From Leptolyngbya sp. SIO4C5 (GTDB lineage: Bacteria > Cyanobacteriota > Cyanobacteriia > Phormidesmidales > Phormidesmidaceae): a stretch of DNA of 5,787 nt. Below are positions 1 through 5,787 of the stretch, piece after piece. The notes beneath the pieces are model-generated. The model ran no database searches, was not told the DNA's origin, and worked only from the letters and a program-made list of their open reading frames with translations. How positions within the stretch are numbered: the stretch's first letter is position 1; every line of letters starts with the position of its first letter. The DNA lies in contig JAAHIC010000324.1 in assembly GCA_010671965.1 (NCBI GenBank), positions 1 to 5,787 of the forward strand. Direction: 5' to 3'. The position numbers were made by a program, and so were the translations under genes.

Positions 1-1
1 C

Positions 2-646
2 GCCGATTACGAGCACGGCGTCCGCTTCGCCGCGCCGGTGGCCGACTATCTCACCGTCAACATCTCCTCGCCGAATACGCCGGGCCTGCGCGCGCTGCAG
101 TCGAAGGATGTCCTCGCCGAACTGCTCGGCCGCAGCCTCGCCGCGCGCGGTGGGCGCCTGGTGCCGCTGTTCGTCAAGGTGGCTCCCGACCTGACGGACG
201 CAGACATCGCCGATATCGCCGAGGTCGCGCTGGCGAGCGGCGTCGACGGCCTCATCTGCGGCAATACGACGATCTCGCGCCCCGAAACGCTGCGCGCGGC
301 GGCGCGGGAAGAGCAGGGCGGCCTCAGCGGCGCGCCCCTGAAGCCGCTCGCGCTCGAAACCCTGCGCGCTTTCCGCCAGACCACCGGCGGCCGGCTGCCG
401 CTGATCGGCGTCGGCGGCATCGCGAGCGCCGACGACGTTTACGAGCGCATCCGCGCGGGCGCTTCGCTCGTGCAGCTCTACACCGCGCTCGTCTACGCCG
501 GCCCCGGCCTCCCCCGCCGCCTTGCGAAAGGCCTCGCCGCCCACCTCCGCGCCGACGGGTTCGCGAGTCTCGGCCAGGCGGTCGGCGCCGATCTTCCTCC
601 ACGGCGTGCGGGGGAGGTAGCGCAGCTTGGGCGCGAAGCGCGCTAG
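2..646 (+). CDS. pyrD: Dihydroorotate dehydrogenase (quinone), class 2, 5'-truncated
   Basis: This is the C-terminal 214 residues of a class 2 dihydroorotate dehydrogenase, the membrane-associated FMN enzyme that oxidises dihydroorotate to orotate with quinone in pyrimidine synthesis. The frame is open to the left edge, so roughly the first third of a usual 340-350 residue protein is missing; the GTG at 38 is internal. Visible landmarks (fragment numbering): NISSPNTPGLRALQ at 20-33, whose second Ser (Ser23) matches the catalytic Ser of class 2 enzymes (class 1 has Cys); KVAPDL at 59-64; GNTTISRP near 87-94; GGLSG at 106-110; GVGGI at 136-140 and LYTALVYAGP at 159-168, both FMN phosphate-binding regions. 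The conserved part ends near AVGAD (193-197). The last 17 or so residues are Arg-rich and I cannot match them to the family. Very high GC and strong G/C at third positions suggest an alphaproteobacterium, not the cyanobacterium that supplies the rest of the window. Confidence 0.95.
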   Translation, partial: ADYEHGVRFAAPVADYLTVNISSPNTPGLRALQSKDVLAELLGRSLAARGGRLVPLFVKVAPDLTDADIADIAEVALASGVDGLICGNTTISRPETLRAAAREEQGGLSGAPLKPLALETLRAFRQTTGGRLPLIGVGGIASADDVYERIRAGASLVQLYTALVYAGPGLPRRLAKGLAAHLRADGFASLGQAVGADLPPRRAGEVAQLGREAR

Positions 647-660
647 CGAAAAATGCTTAT
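640..660. other. Abrupt composition and taxon boundary (probable chimeric join)
   Basis: Bases 601-650 are still GC-rich up to about GCGCGCTAGCG, and AT-rich sequence begins at once with AAAAATGCTTATCC. Left of this point is an alphaproteobacterial-type pyrD; right of it every gene is cyanobacterial. The exact join cannot be placed without reference genomes. No insertion sequence end, tRNA, integrase or target duplication is visible here, which argues against a mobile-element insertion and fits an assembly or cloning chimera. A real transfer boundary remains possible. Confidence 0.7.
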
Positions 661-673
661 CCAATTGAATCTA

Positions 674-709
674 GGTAAATCTAAGGCTAAGGGTAAATCT
701 AGGGCTAAG
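674..709. repeat. 18-bp tandem direct repeat, two copies
   Basis: GGTAAATCTAAGGCTAAG (674-691) is followed directly by GGTAAATCTAGGGCTAAG (692-709), with one mismatch. The bases before it (AATCTAGG, 668-675) resemble a degenerate third unit. It lies within about 30 bases of the composition boundary. The period is a multiple of three, but I see no good evidence that it is translated. Short tandem repeats in intergenic DNA are common in cyanobacteria; I cannot assign this one to a named family. Confidence 0.85.
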
Positions 710-762
710 GCAGACCGCTTCAGCGCCCACAGAACACAGGGGAAACGCTCACGACAACAAGC

Positions 763-813
763 CGTAACAAAACGTCAAAAACGATGCCTTTTATTGCGAT
801 GACGTAACAAAAC
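763..813. repeat. 11-bp direct repeat pair, starts 40 bp apart
   Basis: CGTAACAAAAC occurs at 763-773 and again at 803-813, so the copies start 40 bases apart, close to four helical turns. The same face of the DNA would be presented at both, as expected for cooperative binding by a regulator. No known operator is recognised, and the position about 290-340 bases upstream of apcE is compatible with either an upstream control site or chance. Confidence 0.5.
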
Positions 814-1084
814 TTATCTTTTTTCTCAGGGAGTTTCCCCTATCTCTTATGATTGCCTGAAGAAGTTAAGCGCTGAGATGTTACACACTTTTTAATAAAT
901 CACTGTGACATCCCGAAACGTTTTAATCTGAAACCTAGATAAATAATTTTAGGTTGAATCCTGACTAACCAATTCCATGCAATTTTACAAACTCAAAGTC
1001 GGCGCTGGAGTTTCCGCTTTGTAGCCCTTTGAGCAAGTAGCTTGGAATCGCAAGGCAGGTCTGAATGCAGACACTAGTTGAGAA

Positions 1085-1089
1085 GGGAG
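1085..1089 (+). promoter_or_regulatory. apcE ribosome binding site
   Basis: GGGAG within GAAGGGAG lies 13 bases before the apcE ATG at 1103. The spacing is somewhat long, but the encoded N-terminus ([21 protein letters not shown]) matches the conserved ApcE start, so the start codon is secure. Confidence 0.6.
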
Positions 1090-1096
1090 CCTTTGA

Positions 1097-4460
<3,364 letters not shown>

Positions 4461-4508
4461 TTTTGTCTCTTTCAGGCTTAACGGAATATTACGAAAAGCA
4501 ACACTGAA

Positions 4509-4546
4509 TTGACATCTGGCGGAAATCAATAATTCTGAGGAATAAT
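4509..4546 (+). promoter_or_regulatory. Possible apcA promoter
   Basis: A perfect TTGACA lies at 4509-4514, but the best -10-like bases at normal spacing (TAATTC, 4530-4535; spacer 15) are poor. A second candidate nearby pairs TTGAGA (4558-4563) with CTTAAT (4582-4587; spacer 18). Either would give an apcA leader of more than 200 bases. The sequence does not decide between them. Confidence 0.3.
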
Positions 4547-4811
4547 GTTACAAAATATTGAGATAACTCTAAGAAGCATGGCTTAATGCCGGAAAATATT
4601 TGCGGAAGGTAGCTGAGCCTTATGAGCTGGATTGCTCCGGTATCTCTGTGGCCTCCACGGAGGATCTGGCGCTAACTGCGGTACGCATTTTGAAGTAAAG
4701 CTGATGAAGAGCTGGTCAGCAGTCTATTAGCTAAGCCTCACAAGCGTATCGAAGGATCAGCCCTTTTCACCTGTTGAACACCAGCGCAATTTAGCCTGGT
4801 TACATTCTTCT

Positions 4812-4816
4812 GGAGG
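4812..4816 (+). promoter_or_regulatory. Strong apcA ribosome binding site
   Basis: GGAGG, within TGGAGGA, lies 9 bases before the apcA ATG at 4826. This is the best Shine-Dalgarno match in the window and fits the very high expression expected of allophycocyanin subunits. It confirms the start codon. Confidence 0.85.
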
Positions 4817-4825
4817 AATCCATCA

Positions 4826-5311
4826 ATGAGTATTGTCACGAAGTCAATCGTGAATGCAGATGCTGAGGCTCGTTACCTCAGCCCAGGTGAGCTAGATCGG
4901 ATTAAGTCCTTTGTCACCTCCGGCGAGCGCCGCCTGCGTATCGCTCAGGTACTCACCGAGTCCCGCGAGCGCATCGTTAAGCAAGCTGGCGATCAGCTCT
5001 TCCAGAAGCGCCCTGACGTGGTTTCTCCTGGTGGTAATGCTTACGGTGAGGAAATGACCGCTACCTGCCTGCGGGACATGGACTACTATCTACGCCTCGT
5101 TACCTACGGTGTGGTTGCAGGCGACACCACTCCAATTGAGGAAATCGGCCTCGTAGGCGTACGTGAAATGTACAACTCTTTGGGCACGCCGGTTCCGGCA
5201 GTGGCTGAATCTATTCGCTGCATGAAGAGCGTTGCTTCTTCCATGCTCTCCAGCGAAGATGCGGCTGAAGCAGCTGCTTACTTCGACTTCGTTGTCGGCG
5301 CAATGCAGTAA
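4826..5311 (+). CDS. apcA: Allophycocyanin alpha subunit
   Basis: ApcA (161 residues, the normal family length) pairs with ApcB to form the monomer of allophycocyanin, whose trimers stack into phycobilisome core cylinders and pass energy from the rods to ApcE and the photosystems. The N-terminus [20 protein letters not shown] is the family signature. The phycocyanobilin-binding Cys is Cys81 in [13 protein letters not shown] (codon 5066-5068), after the conserved [14 protein letters not shown] segment; VAGD at 97-100 and the C-terminal FDFVVGAMQ complete the globin-like fold. Cys132 (in SIRCMKSV) is an extra cysteine not known to carry a bilin. The gene lies 468 bases after apcE, behind a terminator-like hairpin, and 60 bases before apcB, with which it is surely co-transcribed. 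The sequence matches conventional ApcA and not the variant subunits ApcD or ApcF. Confidence 0.99.
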   Translation: MSIVTKSIVNADAEARYLSPGELDRIKSFVTSGERRLRIAQVLTESRERIVKQAGDQLFQKRPDVVSPGGNAYGEEMTATCLRDMDYYLRLVTYGVVAGDTTPIEEIGLVGVREMYNSLGTPVPAVAESIRCMKSVASSMLSSEDAAEAAAYFDFVVGAMQ

Positions 5312-5357
5312 TCTCTCAGCTTGCAGAGAAAGATTGTTACTTTGAGAATTGGCTATT

Positions 5358-5364
5358 AAGGAAG
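5358..5364 (+). promoter_or_regulatory. apcB ribosome binding site
   Basis: AAGGAAG lies 7 bases before the apcB ATG at 5372, in the 60-base apcA-apcB spacer. No terminator is seen in the spacer (only a weak 5-bp TCTCT/AGAGA pairing right after the apcA stop), which supports one apcAB transcript. Confidence 0.7.
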
Positions 5365-5371
5365 CAAAAAC

Positions 5372-5787
5372 ATGCAAGACGCAATTACTTCTGTAATCAA
5401 CTCTTCTGACGTTCAGGGCAAGTACCTGGACACCTCCGCTATGGATAAGCTAAAGGCTTACTTCCAGACTGGAGAACTGCGCGTACGGGCTGCCACCACC
5501 ATTAGCGCTAATGCGGCTGACATCGTTCGTGATGCGGTAGCTAAGTCCCTGCTGTACTCCGACATCACCCGCCCCGGCGGCAACATGTACACCACCCGTC
5601 GCTATGCTGCCTGCATTCGTGACCTGGACTACTACCTACGTTATGCCACCTACGCGATGCTGGCAGGCGATCCTTCCATCCTCGATGAGCGAGTGCTCAA
5701 CGGCCTGAAGGAAACCTACAACTCACTAGGGGTACCCATCGGTGCTACTGTTCAAGCGATTCAAGCGATGAAAGAAGTCACTGCTTC
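5372..5787 (+). CDS. apcB: Allophycocyanin beta subunit, 3'-truncated by window end
   Basis: ApcB is the partner of ApcA in allophycocyanin. The window holds 138 complete codons plus two bases of an expected 161, so about 23 C-terminal residues lie beyond the edge; no stop is reached. The start [20 protein letters not shown] is the conserved ApcB N-terminus and has a good ribosome binding site. The bilin-binding Cys is Cys81 in [14 protein letters not shown] (codon 5612-5614). Asn71 in RPGGNMY is the residue that is gamma-N-methylated in beta phycobiliproteins by a CpcM-type methyltransferase, so that modification is expected. [28 protein letters not shown] follows the family pattern. Conventional ApcB is the best call; nothing suggests the ApcF variant. 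By known gene order apcC, the small core linker, would be expected just downstream. Confidence 0.98.
   Translation, partial: MQDAITSVINSSDVQGKYLDTSAMDKLKAYFQTGELRVRAATTISANAADIVRDAVAKSLLYSDITRPGGNMYTTRRYAACIRDLDYYLRYATYAMLAGDPSILDERVLNGLKETYNSLGVPIGATVQAIQAMKEVTA

Noticed and set aside
46..602. Long open frames on the minus strand opposite pyrD
   Set aside because: They mirror the pyrD codon structure in very GC-rich DNA and give low-complexity Arg/Ala/Gly-rich products with no family resemblance. PyrD motifs on the plus strand explain the region.
2..646. pyrD as a native cyanobacterial gene
   Set aside because: Cyanobacteria do have class 2 PyrD, but the GC content, codon choice and absence of HIP1 sites all contrast with the apc genes next to it.
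674..813. CRISPR array
   Set aside because: The 18-bp units abut with no spacers, and the CGTAACAAAAC words are only two copies with one gap. This is not an array.
5090..5377. Minus-strand open frame of 95 codons opposite the end of apcA
   Set aside because: It is antisense to conserved apcA codons and the apcA-apcB spacer, with no family resemblance.

Overview
The window joins two unlike pieces of DNA. Bases 1 to about 646 are very GC-rich: I counted 41 of 60 G/C in bases 1-60 and 45 of 60 in bases 541-600. They hold the 3' two-thirds of a class 2 dihydroorotate dehydrogenase gene (pyrD) that looks alphaproteobacterial, possibly sphingomonad. From about base 650 the composition drops sharply (26 of 60 G/C in 661-720, 19 of 60 in 841-900). 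Everything after that is cyanobacterial: a phycobilisome core gene cluster with at least six HIP1 octamers (GCGATCGC).

Layout: partial pyrD (2-646); a gene-poor AT-rich stretch with an 18-bp tandem repeat and the apcE upstream region (647-1102); apcE, the phycobilisome core-membrane linker (1103-4357); an intergenic region with two strong hairpins, the second a terminator-like structure made from two HIP1 sites, followed by a long leader (4358-4825); apcA (4826-5311); a 60-bp spacer; and apcB, cut off by the window end (5372-5787). The order apcE-apcA-apcB is a known cyanobacterial arrangement, usually followed by apcC.

The cyanobacterial genes work together. ApcA and ApcB form the allophycocyanin trimers that stack into core cylinders. 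ApcE organises those cylinders, carries a terminal-emitter bilin on its N-terminal domain and passes excitation energy to the photosystems at the thylakoid membrane. This ApcE has four linker (REP) domains, which by family knowledge predicts a five-cylinder core of the type known from Anabaena-like and some Leptolyngbya-like cyanobacteria. The terminator-like hairpin after apcE and the separate leader before apcA fit the need for far more ApcA/ApcB than ApcE.

The most notable feature is the abrupt pyrD/apcE-upstream boundary. The simplest explanation is a chimeric contig from a cyanobacterial culture or mat with a heterotrophic alphaproteobacterial companion. Natural transfer is possible but less likely. 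I see no convincing new biological system here. The phycobilisome genes are canonical, with a few regulatory structures worth checking.
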